A stretch of DNA of 64,000 nt from Flavilitoribacter nigricans DSM 23189 = NBRC 102662 (lineage in GTDB: Bacteria; Bacteroidota; Bacteroidia; Chitinophagales; Saprospiraceae): the NCBI RefSeq assembly GCF_002646595.1, contig NZ_PDUD01000028.1:158177-222176 (forward strand). Reading direction: 5' to 3'. The notes under the pieces are model-generated. The model saw only the letters and a program-made list of their open reading frames with translations. It had not been told where the DNA came from and did no database searches. Shown one piece after another: positions 19,701 through 28,252 of this stretch (position 1 is the stretch's first letter; each line of letters opens with the position of its first letter). The position numbers were made by a program, and so were the translations under genes.

Positions 19701-19937
19701 GGGAAGATCACCCGGAACACCAAAGTACGGATCATCCGGGATGGTATCGTTATCTATCCTACCCGGGAGAACGTTGTCGGCGAGTTGTCCTCTCTGAAGC
19801 GATTTAAAGAGGATGTTCGCGAAGTGAAGAACGGTCTGGAATGTGGTCTGACGATCAAGAACTTCAACGATATCAAAGTCGGTGACATTGTCGAAGGCTA
19901 CGAAGTCATTGAAATCAAACAGAAACTGGAACTCTAA
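16782..19937 (+). CDS. infB: Translation initiation factor IF-2
   Basis: GTPase that brings initiator tRNA to the 30S subunit. N-terminal small domain ([30 protein letters not shown]), then about 350 residues of Glu/Lys/Pro/Ala-rich linker and a basic RG-rich patch, second IF-2N-like segment ([28 protein letters not shown]), G domain with [29 protein letters not shown] and [13 protein letters not shown], then domains II-IV. 1051 residues, large but typical for the phylum. Start ATG 16782. The linker is composed of imperfect repeats of EKP/KPA/EEKP type. Transcription ends at the hairpin 19972-20003. Confidence 0.97.
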   Translation: MEKRLIKIAKELNVGTSTIVDHLTKAGFDIDNKPTAKVSDEMYTELLKEFQKSIAIKEKADSLVIGNRPVGGGKGAPESPPTPLFNTPESEAPADKKEAAQPGAQEKEKKSENRISLRPQPQLKVVGKIDLENKEKPQAEKASQPEASPVQPPVKEEVEKPAAKSEPVQPAEKPEPVAKKEKEEAPAKEEKEPAKETAPAKETTATPPVAEKQPTQESVKEQKAEAEKPVVEQPKIEKKEPVSEQKEEKPVAKEKEQQEEKPAKSEPAPHAAPAAKTETPPASSPPKPKAAEASSSEEQTTKDPESVIRAEAPELRGLKILGKIDTDKLKRPKKKKKETAKKETGKAGTTDNKKTSEGGDDSNAPRKRRRKRKKITTDSPRSNQSGGNRGSSRGGQGGGRGRNQKDEVKEVSQKEIEEKIKATMARISGGGKRKRQKIRRESRERTRERQEMMEMETTNDKLNVTEFISVQELANLMDVSVSEVIMTCMNLGVIVSINQRLDAEIIELVASEYGHEVEFITAEEQIGIEDDEIEDDPEDLEPRAPIVTVMGHVDHGKTSLLDYIRSANVVSGEAGGITQHIGAYEVTLSDNRSVTFLDTPGHEAFTAMRARGAKVTDIAIVIISADDSIMPQTREAISHAEAAGVPIVFAINKIDKPGANPEKIKQDLASMNYLVESWGGKYQSQDISAKTGQGIEDLLEKVLLEAELLELKANPDRPAVGVVLEASLEKGRGYVAKMLVNTGTLKIGDPVVAGEHSGKIKAMFNERNQRVKEAGPSDPVLVLGLDGAPQAGETVKVTESEQDARQIANKRAQIIREQANRATKRISLDEIGRRLALGNFKELNLIVKGDVDGSIEALSDSLIKLSQETVQVNVIHKAVGQIIESDVLLASASDAIIIGFQVRPSIGARRLAEREGVQIKMYSIIYEAIEEIKLAIEGMLEPTKEEKIVAQVLVREVFKISKVGTVAGCYVEEGKITRNTKVRIIRDGIVIYPTRENVVGELSSLKRFKEDVREVKNGLECGLTIKNFNDIKVGDIVEGYEVIEIKQKLEL

Positions 19938-19971
19938 TCGTTTCGGGCATCTGTTATCATAAACCGGTGAG

Positions 19972-20003
19972 GCGGTATTCGGAAAGTTTCCGGATACCGC
20001 TTT
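19972..20003 (+). terminator. Terminator after infB
   Basis: A 13-bp stem (GCGGTATTCGGAA, 19972-19984, with TTCCGGATACCGC, 19988-20000, one G-T pair) around AGT, followed by TTTATC. Confidence 0.8.
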
Positions 20004-20110
20004 ATCATAATATGACCGTGCGGGCGGAAAAGCAATGAAAATCAAACTGAGTGCGGGGACCGGCACCCGAGTGCTCATGCTTTCACTATTTTCATTCACA
20101 CCTAAAGATC

Positions 20111-20887
20111 ATGCTGAGCGGACATTCCATACCCTTCTACCTCTTGATCGCTTTTATGGCGGCGGGCGTTTTACAAGGCCTGGCTACCGGAGGGTTGTTC
20201 TTTTTTAAAAGTTCCGGGATCAAGCGCAGCAACTATTTTTTTGGTCTGTTACTCATCTGTTTCGGTCTCACCCTGCTGCACACCATTCTGATCCTGCTGG
20301 ATTTTTACGAAAGTAATCCCGACCTTAAATTCATTCCGATCTACTTCAGTCTGTCTTTTCCCGTACTGCTCTTCTATTACGTCAAGCTCGATCTATACCC
20401 CGCCTACCGCCTGGAACCTTCGGATGCCAAACACTTCGTGCTGCCGATAGGGCAGTTCCTCTTCCTGACCATCAACTTTCTGTTACCGCTGGAACAAAAG
20501 ATCCAGACCGATCGCTATTTCTACAGTCCATTCTACGGGGCTATGGAACAATTTCTCTACCTGAGTCTATTCTTTGCCTATCTCTATTTTGCCCGGCGAT
20601 ACATCGTTCAGCGCAGAAAGACCAACCGCGACCCCAGTCAGGTCAGAAGGCTTTACTACTTGCGCAAACTGGTGAAGATACTCTTCATCCTGTTTGTGAT
20701 CCATTCCATTATGGTAGTTACGGATTTTATTGCCTACGAATTTTTACAGGTAAATATGCGGGCATTCAAACCCTATGCGGCGCTGGGTGTACTCTCTTTT
20801 ACCGCTTTGGTACTTTGGGTAGGCACCTACGGTTTTCAGGTCCTGCTGTGGGGTAGAAGAGTATTCGGACGGGGAAAAAAGAAATGA
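20111..20887 (+). CDS. Seven-helix membrane protein of unknown function
   Basis: About 258 residues with six to seven predicted transmembrane helices (e.g. FYLLIAFMAAGVLQGLATGGLFFF, YFFGLLLICFGLTLLHTILILLDFY, ILFILFVIHSIMVVTDFIAY) and a basic C-terminus (GRRVFGRGKKK). The layout resembles the membrane sensor half of Bacteroidota AraC-type regulators of the '7TM + HTH' kind, but here no DNA-binding domain follows. Start ATG 20111 is preferred over 20051, whose extension overlaps the region just after the infB terminator and is Cys/His-rich. Tail-to-tail with hemA, gap 22 bases. Function not recognised. Confidence 0.65.
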   Translation: MLSGHSIPFYLLIAFMAAGVLQGLATGGLFFFKSSGIKRSNYFFGLLLICFGLTLLHTILILLDFYESNPDLKFIPIYFSLSFPVLLFYYVKLDLYPAYRLEPSDAKHFVLPIGQFLFLTINFLLPLEQKIQTDRYFYSPFYGAMEQFLYLSLFFAYLYFARRYIVQRRKTNRDPSQVRRLYYLRKLVKILFILFVIHSIMVVTDFIAYEFLQVNMRAFKPYAALGVLSFTALVLWVGTYGFQVLLWGRRVFGRGKKK

Positions 20888-20909
20888 GATATTAAGGGTG
20901 GTCCTGCAG

Positions 20910-22142
20910 TTACTGGATGATCGCTTCGCGCGCTGCTTTCATGGGAATGCCGATACATTTTTTCTCCATGTAGGTCAGCATGCGATCCAGTAGTTCGCGG
21001 GTATTGTCGTCCAGCACCTCTACTTCCTTACGGAACACCTCTTCGATCGCTTTCCGTTTGACATCCTTGATCGCGTTCGGTACTTCGCGGAGCGCAACTT
21101 CCAGTTGGCGTTGCTTCAGCAGGGCCGGAAACTCGGTCAGGTGACGGTTGATCAGATGGTGGGCACGAACGATCTCCTGTTCGCGGAAAGCCAGGTTCTC
21201 TTTGGCCAGATTACGCAGTCCTTCGATCTCGATGTAGTGTACGGAAAACTGTTCCACTACCTCGCGGTCCACGTTATTGGGAATAGCCAGATCGATCACG
21301 ATCTTATTGGAAGTCTCTCCATTGAGCAGCTGCTCATAAAGCTCGGGAGTGATGATGGCCTCTGTCGCTCCGGTACAAACGACCATGGCGTCAAAACCTA
21401 CGCGGTAATCGGCCAGATCTGCCAGCAGGTAGGCTTTACCTTCCAGTAGCTCGGCTACTTCCTGGGCTTTTTCCAGGGTGCGGTTGAAGACCGTTACCTG
21501 ATTGAAACCGTGCTTGAGCAGGAATTTGGCTACGAGATTGTTCGTCTGCCCGGCTCCGACCAGCAGAATGCGGGCGTTCTTGGGCAGATGCGTGCGCATC
21601 AGCTGCTGGATGGCCAGAGAAACTACGGAAACCGGCTTCTCTCCGATCCGCGTTTTAGCGTAGACTTCTTTGGCCGACTGGATGGATTGCTGGATGAGCA
21701 GGCGGATAAAATCGCCGGTCAGTTCCCAGGCGTGGCATTGTTCGTAGGCTTCTCTCAGCTGGCGCAGGATCTGACGTTCGCCGATCACCAGGGAATCAAT
21801 AGAGGCAGCTACATCGAAAAGGTGGGCCATTGCTTCCTCACCTTCCAGGATCTGCACTTTTTCTTCGATCGTTTCCAGTTGTTCCAGTGACAGTTCCGGG
21901 TTGATCTTTTGGAAAAAGTGGCCGGCGTAGGAAGCGTCCACAGCGTGATCGGTGACCAGGCAGTACATGACACGGTTGCAGGTAGAGAGGTACATCAATT
22001 CATCCAGACGAAGCTGGAATTTGAGTTTCTGCAAACGCTGACAGAGTTCGTCTTTACTACCGGTTTTTAACACGTAGTCCCCAATTTCATTCAAATTGGT
22101 CCGCTTATGAGTTACCGTTAGTATTTTAAGACGCTCTAACAT
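20910..22142 (-). CDS. hemA: Glutamyl-tRNA reductase (tetrapyrrole/heme synthesis)
   Basis: Reduces glutamyl-tRNA to glutamate-1-semialdehyde. Catalytic Cys55 in YLSTCNRVMYC, NADPH-binding ILLVGAGQTNNLVAKFLLKHG, ERQILRQLREAYEQ and VIDLAIPNNVDREV. About 410 residues. The start at ATG 22140-22142 (MLERLKILTVTHKRTNL) is chosen: the alternative at 22178 overlaps the -7 element at 22176-22183 and would be upstream of the expected transcription start. The gene is alone on its strand here; other heme genes are not in the window. Confidence 0.95.
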   Translation of the reverse strand: MLERLKILTVTHKRTNLNEIGDYVLKTGSKDELCQRLQKLKFQLRLDELMYLSTCNRVMYCLVTDHAVDASYAGHFFQKINPELSLEQLETIEEKVQILEGEEAMAHLFDVAASIDSLVIGERQILRQLREAYEQCHAWELTGDFIRLLIQQSIQSAKEVYAKTRIGEKPVSVVSLAIQQLMRTHLPKNARILLVGAGQTNNLVAKFLLKHGFNQVTVFNRTLEKAQEVAELLEGKAYLLADLADYRVGFDAMVVCTGATEAIITPELYEQLLNGETSNKIVIDLAIPNNVDREVVEQFSVHYIEIEGLRNLAKENLAFREQEIVRAHHLINRHLTEFPALLKQRQLEVALREVPNAIKDVKRKAIEEVFRKEVEVLDDNTRELLDRMLTYMEKKCIGIPMKAAREAIIQ

Positions 22143-22175
22143 ATCATTTGATCTATTCTGTGGAAAAAACCGAGA

Positions 22176-22183
22176 CAAAGATA
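22176..22183 (-). promoter_or_regulatory. -7 promoter element of hemA
   Basis: On the minus strand this reads TATCTTTG, a perfect TAnnTTTG. It sits about 34 bases before the hemA start and decides between the two possible start codons. No TTG is seen at the usual -33 distance. Confidence 0.55.
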
Positions 22184-22225
22184 ACAGTTGGCCTCGCTTT
22201 ATATGTCACGACTCTGTCATCTAGG

Positions 22226-25200
22226 TTATTTGGACAAATTCTTAAGAAGCCCGGGTTTTAGCCACCATACGAGGCCTAAAACCAGTAGAAAAAGCGGCCC
22301 TAAAAGCCATAGATAAGAACGCGGCCCCAGGTCTAAAGGTTCCATATCACCAATCGGCAGATAGGCCGCCCAGTAGAAGGGATGAGCATCCGCCTGACCG
22401 GCCTTTTTCAGGTAATTTTGCTGTACTTTCCGGATCGCTTCGTCCTTGGAAAGTCCCTTTTTCATCTCCCGGTAAAAGTCCTGCATAAACTCCGAGGTCT
22501 TATGGTCATTCACGTTCCAGAGTGTAGCGATCAGACTACGGGCTCCGGCGGCCGCAAAGCCCCGACCCAGACTGATGGCACCTTCCCCGGCCTGGAAACG
22601 GCCGATACCCGATTCGCAGGCGCTCATGACGATCATATCCGCCGGCAGTTCCATTTGGTACAGGTCCTGTACGTAGAGCCGTCCGTTGGCGGTGGTATCC
22701 GGTAAAGTGAACGCCAGATAGGAAAATTCGCTGCGGTAAATATTGGCAATCCCGTGGGTTGCCAGATGCAATATCCGGTACTGGCCGGCCAGATCAAGGA
22801 ATTTACTCCGGGTGGCTTCCTGACCGATGAGGGTCGTAGCACCAACTTCCCGGGCGAGCCCCTTTACTTCTTCTGCGTTGTAATCGAGCGGCGCCAGGGC
22901 CGGACGGTGACCGTCAAATACCGGGGCTATGGCCAGACAGGTCTGCTTTTCCTCCAGTTCGGGCTGCTGCAGGGCCTTCGCCAGCAGAGCCGTGGAATAG
23001 GCATAGCCGATCTGATAATCCCGGAGCAAATAGGGATAAGACCGGTACCGCATTGCTACTTTGGGTTCTCCCGTCAACAGCACGGCAAAAGGCAGATAAG
23101 CCAGCGTACCGTCCGGTACGATGATCAGCCTGGATGCTCCCCGGAATGCTTGCTCCATCGGAAGCCAAACCCGTTGGTAAAGTTTGCGGGCCGTCAGTTG
23201 GTAGAAAGAATCCAGGACCACCTGTTGTTCACTTCCCGCCAGTGGATATTGGGCCAGACTTTGCCCAAGATCGGCGGTCAGGCGATCGATCTCGGGCATC
23301 CCGTCAATAATGCCGGCCTGTAACTGGTGGTCTTTCAGAAAAAACCAGAATAGTTTTTTAGGGCCCGCAAACAGGGCCAGTAACCCACGATTCCCTCTTA
23401 ATCTTTCCTGCAATGATCCGGCAGCAGCTTCCTTCATGCTCAGCGCCCGGGCCAGGGCGGATGTATTTGCATTGTTATCTTCCGGTTTTTCCAGCCACTT
23501 TTCTCTTAATCTCAGTCCTTTGCTATTCTCGCTCAGCTGGAATGCCCGCCACAGATACGCACTGTCTTTTTCCATTTGCCAGCGCGCCAACTGGCAGGCA
23601 ATAGCCCCCTCAAACAGATCGTAGTGCAACGCGACCCCTTTCTGACGGGATTCCGTATGCAGAATGTTCAATTGGCGTTCATTCAGCAATTGCATGCTTT
23701 CCTCGAAAGCCGCCGCAGCCAGCCGCAGTGTATCCGGATCCCGGCCCGATTCGTAGACCCGCAGCAACGTATTGGCCCGGGTACTTAAGGTATACAGGAT
23801 CTCCATTTGTTGCTCCGTCCGGTTCCGATCAAACAACTCCAGCGCTTTATCGTAAGCGTCCAGAGCAGCGGCATATTCCTGTAGCCCGTCGTACGCCACG
23901 CCGATCTGCTGCCAAACCGCTGCCCTCAGCCGGGCCGACTCGCCCGAAAGCAGAGCCAGAGCCTGCTGGTATGCTTCAAGCGCTTCCGGCCAGGATTTGT
24001 TCTTCAGGTAACTGTTCCCAATATTGCTGTAGGCTTCCGCCTGCTCCCTCAGGTGTTGCCCGCCGTACTGCCGCCAGATCTCCAGCGCTTTACCGTAGTA
24101 ATAGAGCGCAGAAGCGTGGTCGGAATCCTGCCAGTAGACATTGCCCAGGTTGGTATACGCCCCGGCGATCACCGGATGGTTCGGTCCGAAAAACTTCCAC
24201 CGGATATCCAGCGCCGTCATCAGTGCATCTCTGGCTTCCAGGAAATGCCCCAGCACCTGATGGCAGAGCCCGAGCTTTTCCCAGGCGTCCGCCAGGTAGG
24301 GATCTTCTTCCTGCAGGTATTCGGTCAGGATCGACCAACCTTTTTCGGTAAGCTGCAGGGCTTCCAGATAGTCGCCCTTCTGACGGTTGATATCTCCAAG
24401 ATGCAGGTAGGAGGTAGCGGGGGCCACCGGATCGGCGTCGCTCAGCGCTTCCCGGATGTGCAGGGCCTGCCGGTGCTGTTGCTCGGCAAGGTCCAGTTGA
24501 TTTTTTCGCAGGGCGCAGTTGCCGAGGTTTTCGTAGAGGTTAGCCAGTTGCGGATGGGTAGAATCGTAATTCAGCCGGGCATTTTCCAGAGCGATCTCAT
24601 AATAAAGCTGGGCCGAGTCCAGTGCGCCGGCCTGGTAGAAGGCATTACCCAGATTTTGCAGGGTCCGGCCGTAGCGGGGGTGGTCCGGTCCCAGAATGTC
24701 GATACGGATATCCAGGGTTTGGCGGAAAGCCTGGGTAGCGCGGTTCACCTGCCCGAGATAGAGATACGCACTACCGATATTGTTTAGCGCAGATGCCAGC
24801 GCGGATGGATCGGATGCCCGATGCCGCCGGCGGATGGCCAGTGCTTTTTCGTAGTAGACCAGGGCTTCGGTCGAACGACCAGCCGACTGGTATACATTAC
24901 CCAGGTTATTATTGGAATCGGCTACTTTGGGATCCGTAGCCCCGTAATGGGCCATACGGATCGCCAGTGCCGCTTCGTGAAACTGCCGGGCCGAATCCAA
25001 CTGCCCGGTTGTAAAATAATAGTGTCCGAGGTCATTGTACGCCTGCCCGATCACCGGATCTTTTTTCGGAAAGTTGTTCTCCGTAAAGGTCACCACCTGC
25101 CGGAAAACATCGTAAGCCCGCATGTAATCCCCCGTTTCCAGCGCCAGATAACCGCTCAGGCGAAACACTTCGGCTTCCAGTTCCGGACGCTCCAGCGCCA

Positions 25201-25378
25201 GCACCTCCGGGGAAACCGAGCGCAACAGGCTATCCGCCCGCTGGTAAGCGGCTGCATCCAGCAGGTCTTCTACCCGTTGCAGCTGTTCACGCGCCACAGC
25301 CGGGTCCGTTACCTGGGCACCGACGGTGGATACTACCAGCCAGAAATACAAGAAGAAAAGATTTCGACGTTTAAGCAC
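22226..25378 (-). CDS. Envelope TPR-CHAT protein (caspase-like peptidase fold)
   Basis: Predicted protease of the CHAT (caspase HetF associated with TPRs) family. Signal peptide MLKRRNLFFLYFWLVVSTVGAQ; about a dozen TPR repeats over residues 60-560 (pattern 'A.aYnNLGnvY...G....A..yyekAL.i'); a helical linker; CHAT domain at about 760-1010 with the catalytic pair His875 (LHLATHGIA) and Cys921 (VMSACESGIG); then one transmembrane helix (YLWLLGPLFLLVLGLVWWL) and a short basic tail. Topology therefore puts TPRs and protease in the periplasm, anchored by the C-terminus. Divergent from a sigma factor and an anti-sigma-like gene, suggesting a shared signalling pathway. Substrate unknown. Confidence 0.85.
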   Translation of the reverse strand: MLKRRNLFFLYFWLVVSTVGAQVTDPAVAREQLQRVEDLLDAAAYQRADSLLRSVSPEVLALERPELEAEVFRLSGYLALETGDYMRAYDVFRQVVTFTENNFPKKDPVIGQAYNDLGHYYFTTGQLDSARQFHEAALAIRMAHYGATDPKVADSNNNLGNVYQSAGRSTEALVYYEKALAIRRRHRASDPSALASALNNIGSAYLYLGQVNRATQAFRQTLDIRIDILGPDHPRYGRTLQNLGNAFYQAGALDSAQLYYEIALENARLNYDSTHPQLANLYENLGNCALRKNQLDLAEQQHRQALHIREALSDADPVAPATSYLHLGDINRQKGDYLEALQLTEKGWSILTEYLQEEDPYLADAWEKLGLCHQVLGHFLEARDALMTALDIRWKFFGPNHPVIAGAYTNLGNVYWQDSDHASALYYYGKALEIWRQYGGQHLREQAEAYSNIGNSYLKNKSWPEALEAYQQALALLSGESARLRAAVWQQIGVAYDGLQEYAAALDAYDKALELFDRNRTEQQMEILYTLSTRANTLLRVYESGRDPDTLRLAAAAFEESMQLLNERQLNILHTESRQKGVALHYDLFEGAIACQLARWQMEKDSAYLWRAFQLSENSKGLRLREKWLEKPEDNNANTSALARALSMKEAAAGSLQERLRGNRGLLALFAGPKKLFWFFLKDHQLQAGIIDGMPEIDRLTADLGQSLAQYPLAGSEQQVVLDSFYQLTARKLYQRVWLPMEQAFRGASRLIIVPDGTLAYLPFAVLLTGEPKVAMRYRSYPYLLRDYQIGYAYSTALLAKALQQPELEEKQTCLAIAPVFDGHRPALAPLDYNAEEVKGLAREVGATTLIGQEATRSKFLDLAGQYRILHLATHGIANIYRSEFSYLAFTLPDTTANGRLYVQDLYQMELPADMIVMSACESGIGRFQAGEGAISLGRGFAAAGARSLIATLWNVNDHKTSEFMQDFYREMKKGLSKDEAIRKVQQNYLKKAGQADAHPFYWAAYLPIGDMEPLDLGPRSYLWLLGPLFLLVLGLVWWLKPGLLKNLSK

Positions 25379-25757
25379 TGTTGTCCTTTTACGGTGATCT
25401 TTGCCCTCAAAGTTACGAACTCAGGAGCAGGCATACTATATTGACGTAAAATTGGTTGGGAAAATCCCAGATCGGGAAACCTAACTGAGCCCCGTTAAGC
25501 CTGAATCCGATCAACCGGGCAACTTCCCCACCGTTTACAAACTGCAATGGGCAGCAAAGCTCCAAAGTTTTATTATTGCAACAGTGTACCTTTGGGTTGC
25601 TCCGATCAATTCGGGTAGCCGGGGGCAAAATCACCATTAGTAGTTCATACTTATTATCTTTATCGATGAGCTGGGGAAAATGGTAGATTGTATTTGCACT
25701 TTCTCCGAAAAAAGTTTGGTCATATGGGTACATTACCCGGATTATAAACACCTATGT
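25379..25757. promoter_or_regulatory. Divergent intergenic region between the CHAT and sigma-factor genes
   Basis: 379 bases without a supported gene. It holds a minus-strand -7 element (25408-25415, TAACTTTG on that strand) about 30 bases before the CHAT start, and a near-consensus TATCTTTA at 25655-25662 on the + strand before the sigma gene. A single TGACG half-site is at about 25442. In-frame extensions of the sigma gene upstream of 25758 begin at ATG 25680 but show no sigma homology. Confidence 0.5.
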
Positions 25758-26342
25758 ATGAAAGTATACACCGATCAAGAGTTGGTGGCGGCCATTAAGA
25801 AGGGCGGCTCCGGCCGGCAGGAAGCAATTCGCTTTATATACAATAAAGGAGACCTGCGCCGAAAAGTAGTCCATTTTGTCCGCAACAACCAGGGAAATGA
25901 CGCTGACGGTAACGATATGTTTCATGAAGGTATCATCGTCCTGGATCGCAATATTCGCGAAGACAAATTTAGAGCGGAAAGCTCAATTGAGGGTTATTTA
26001 TATTCCATTTGCCGCTTCCTCTGGCAGAACCAAAGACGCAAGAAAGCTCGCGTCGATCTTAAGGAAGACGCGACCCAAATGGACCAGATTGAAACCAGTA
26101 CACCTGAACTCCAGTTATTGAGTGACGAAAAAAAGAACCTTTTGCACCGTGCTTTAGAACAACTCGGAGAGCGATGTAAACGCATCCTGGAATTGTGGCA
26201 ATTGTCCTACTCCATGGAAGAGATCGCCACCGAAATGGACTTCAGCAGTGCGCAAATGGCACGCAAAAACAAATACCGCTGCCAACAGTCACTTTTGAAA
26301 TTTTTTAAAGATCAGCCTCAATGGAAACAATGGCTGAGTTAG
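25758..26342 (+). CDS. ECF-like RNA polymerase sigma-70 factor
   Basis: Small group-4 style sigma factor, about 194 residues. Start ATG 25758 (MKVYTDQELVAAIKKG); the upstream extension from 25680 is not sigma-like. Region 2 is seen in NDMFHEGIIVLDRNIREDKFRAESSIEGYLYSICRFLWQNQRRKK (DNA melting helix with aromatic residues), and region 4 in LHRALEQLGERCKRILELWQLSYSMEEIATEMDFSSAQMARKNKYRCQQSLLKFF, a helix-turn-helix for -35 recognition. Divergent from the CHAT gene and 133 bases upstream of the anti-sigma-like gene on the same strand, so probably co-transcribed with it. Confidence 0.88.
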   Translation: MKVYTDQELVAAIKKGGSGRQEAIRFIYNKGDLRRKVVHFVRNNQGNDADGNDMFHEGIIVLDRNIREDKFRAESSIEGYLYSICRFLWQNQRRKKARVDLKEDATQMDQIETSTPELQLLSDEKKNLLHRALEQLGERCKRILELWQLSYSMEEIATEMDFSSAQMARKNKYRCQQSLLKFFKDQPQWKQWLS

Positions 26343-26475
26343 CCAGGAAAGGGAAATGAAAGCAAGGGAATGAGCAACAGTTTTTGATCGAGGATCGAAT
26401 ATCACCAACAAAGCTCTTTTCAATCCAAGTTTCTCATTCCAGGATTATTTTCCTCATACCCAAAAAAGGTCAGAA

Positions 26476-27261
26476 ATGGAACCAGATATCGACAAAATAG
26501 AAGCATACTTATCCGGCGCACTGGCCGGAGCCGAGCGTCAGGCTTTTGAAGCCGAGATCGCCGGTGATCCCGCTCTGGCGGAAGAGGTGGACGCCGTCCG
26601 CCTGGCCCGGGAAGCGGTGGAATTTTCCATCAGCAGTAACCTTCGCGCCCAATTTCAGGAATGGCAGGAAGCGGAGGCCACCGGAACCAAAACGGAAGAA
26701 GCCAGGGTAGTGACCATGGCCCCACGCCGTAATCTACGCCGGGTATTGGCCATTGCCGCCAGCGTTCTACTCATTCTGGCCGTAGGTAGTTTCTGGTACG
26801 CCAATGAGCAATTCGCCTCCGATCAACTGGCGATGGATTATTACGAGAATATGCCACTCGATCTGCATATCCGCGGTAATGCGGAGGAACTGCCCGAAGC
26901 GGTTGCCAAGATCCGAGATAATAACTTTGCCGAGGCCGACGCCTACTTACGCAGTGTACCGGCGGATGATCCGCTGTATTACAATGCCCGTTATTACCTG
27001 GCCCACAGCTTGCACCGGCAGGGGGAATACGACGCTTCCAACGACATACTGAATGAAGTGAATGAAGCCAGCAATCCCAACCTCCGCGAGGATGCCTCCT
27101 GGTTAAAAGTCCTGAACTATCTGGAACTGGAGCAGACCGGAAATGACGAATTCCAAACGCTCCTGGAAGAGATGATCGCCGATGACGGGCATACCCATCA
27201 CAACGATGCGGTCAATCTGAATGATAAACTGAATAGCTTTTGGTATAATATCGCTAATTGA
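26476..27261 (+). CDS. Single-pass membrane anti-sigma-like protein with periplasmic TPR region
   Basis: 261 residues. Cytoplasmic N-terminus (MEPDIDKIEAYLSGALAGAERQAFEAEIAGDPALAEEVDAVR) has the 'I.aYL.g.L...er.aFE..l..Dp.L..ev' pattern common to anti-sigma N-terminal domains in Bacteroidota; no zinc-binding HxxxCxxC is present. One membrane helix at about residues 89-108 (RVLAIAASVLLILAVGSFWYA). The outer part contains TPR-like helices (NNFAEADAYLRSVPADDPLYYNARYYLAHSLHRQGEYDASNDIL). Likely partner of the sigma factor upstream: it would hold sigma at the membrane until an envelope signal. The pairing is inference from order and architecture. Confidence 0.75.
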   Translation: MEPDIDKIEAYLSGALAGAERQAFEAEIAGDPALAEEVDAVRLAREAVEFSISSNLRAQFQEWQEAEATGTKTEEARVVTMAPRRNLRRVLAIAASVLLILAVGSFWYANEQFASDQLAMDYYENMPLDLHIRGNAEELPEAVAKIRDNNFAEADAYLRSVPADDPLYYNARYYLAHSLHRQGEYDASNDILNEVNEASNPNLREDASWLKVLNYLELEQTGNDEFQTLLEEMIADDGHTHHNDAVNLNDKLNSFWYNIAN

Positions 27262-27305
27262 TCAGTTGCCGGCAGCCTTTGCCGGCAACTGATCCAATCT
27301 TTTTA
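27260..27305. terminator. Strong bidirectional terminator
   Basis: GATCAGTTGCCGGC (27260-27273) pairs perfectly over 14 bp with GCCGGCAACTGATC (27281-27294) around a 7-base loop; TCTTTTT follows on the + strand at 27299-27304. It serves the anti-sigma-like gene and faces the 3' end of the gene at 27303-27761. Confidence 0.8.
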
Positions 27306-27761
27306 CGCCTGCAATCTCGCTACAAACTGTTTATAGCCGAAACTGAACAATAATGGCAGAAAGCCAAAACCGAAAACAACCAGTCCCAGCGTCTGCAAAA
27401 TAAAACGGATCTCTCCCGCCGGACCAGCTCCGGAGAGTATCATGAATTTGTAGATAATAGTACCCAATACGTATAGGAATACAGAGAAGAACGCAGTTAA
27501 AAATATGCCCTTTACGTGCATGATCTTTGATTTTATGGTGAGGTAATAAATAGTGTCGGATTGAATTTCCCGGATATCCTCCGGCGGCACGAGCAGTCTC
27601 GCTTCCGCAAAAGCAGTTTCGAAAGAATTACCCGCCCGCAGGCTGTCTTCGATCACACAGCAGAAATGATCCTGCATATCGTCGACTACCGCCGGTATAT
27701 CCAACCCACTTTCCAGCAGGTATTTTCGGATCTCTTTAATTTGTTGCTCCCGGATGCTCAT
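27303..27761 (-). CDS. Small membrane protein paired with a PadR regulator (HAAS-like)
   Basis: 152 residues. A soluble helical N-terminus (MSIREQQIKEIRKYLLESGLDIPAVVDDMQDHFCCVIEDSLRAGNSFETAFAEA) is the kind of domain that accompanies PadR repressors ('...i...l...gi......ed...h......e....g.s...A...A'), followed by two transmembrane helices (GIFLTAFFSVFLYVLGTIIYKFMIL and ILQTLGLVVFGFGFLPLLFSFGY). Its ATG overlaps the stop of the PadR gene by 4 bases (ATGA), so the two are translationally coupled. Specific role unknown; possibly a membrane partner of the regulator. Confidence 0.75.
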   Translation of the reverse strand: MSIREQQIKEIRKYLLESGLDIPAVVDDMQDHFCCVIEDSLRAGNSFETAFAEARLLVPPEDIREIQSDTIYYLTIKSKIMHVKGIFLTAFFSVFLYVLGTIIYKFMILSGAGPAGEIRFILQTLGLVVFGFGFLPLLFSFGYKQFVARLQA

Positions 27762-28099
27762 AATTGGGTAGTTGGCTTGGTGGTCAAAATCAGTTTTATG
27801 GTACTCATAAAATCTTCCAGCTCGCCCAGCGCGCTAACGGTTTCCGTTTTCCCTTTTTTGGATAAGGCGTAGTATTTCCGGGTCCGACCGTCCACCTTTC
27901 TGGATTCGGTTTCCAGTATTCCTTCGGCCAGCAACGCGTGTAATAGGGGATACAGACTGCCTTCCTTGATCACGATCTTGCCCAGCGACATTTGTTTAAC
28001 CGCCTGGACGATCTCGTATCCGTACATGGCTCCCCGGTCGCTCAAAAGCTTCAGCAGTATGGGTTTTAGCGTACCTTTCAACAGTTCTTTCGAATACAT
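27758..28099 (-). CDS. PadR-family transcriptional regulator
   Basis: 113 residues. Winged helix of the PadR type: LKPILLKLLSDRGAMYGYEIVQAVKQMSLGKIVIKEGSLYPLLHALLAEGILETESRKVDGRTRKYYALSKKGK, with the family hallmarks YGYEI, EGSLYPLLHRL-like and RKYYALT/SxxG. Such regulators usually repress themselves and a neighbouring operon. Upstream, 28114-28139 contains two GAT(A/G)CATCA-type half-sites (GATACATCA and TGCATCATA) as a weak operator candidate. Upstream gene of a two-gene unit with the membrane protein. Confidence 0.9.
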   Translation of the reverse strand: MYSKELLKGTLKPILLKLLSDRGAMYGYEIVQAVKQMSLGKIVIKEGSLYPLLHALLAEGILETESRKVDGRTRKYYALSKKGKTETVSALGELEDFMSTIKLILTTKPTTQL

Positions 28100-28252
28100 T
28101 TTATGGTCTTATTGATACATCATTTATCTATGCATCATAAAACTAGGTATAATTTTCGGTTTATGCAAGTCTTTGGTTTAAAAGTAGGCAGGAGCTATGT
28201 ATCTTAAGGGCGAAAATTACACTTGCGCCGGCAGGCACCAAACCCTTAGCAC

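Noticed and set aside
22143..22178. Longer start for hemA
   Set aside because: It would begin within the -7 promoter element and adds residues not found in glutamyl-tRNA reductases.
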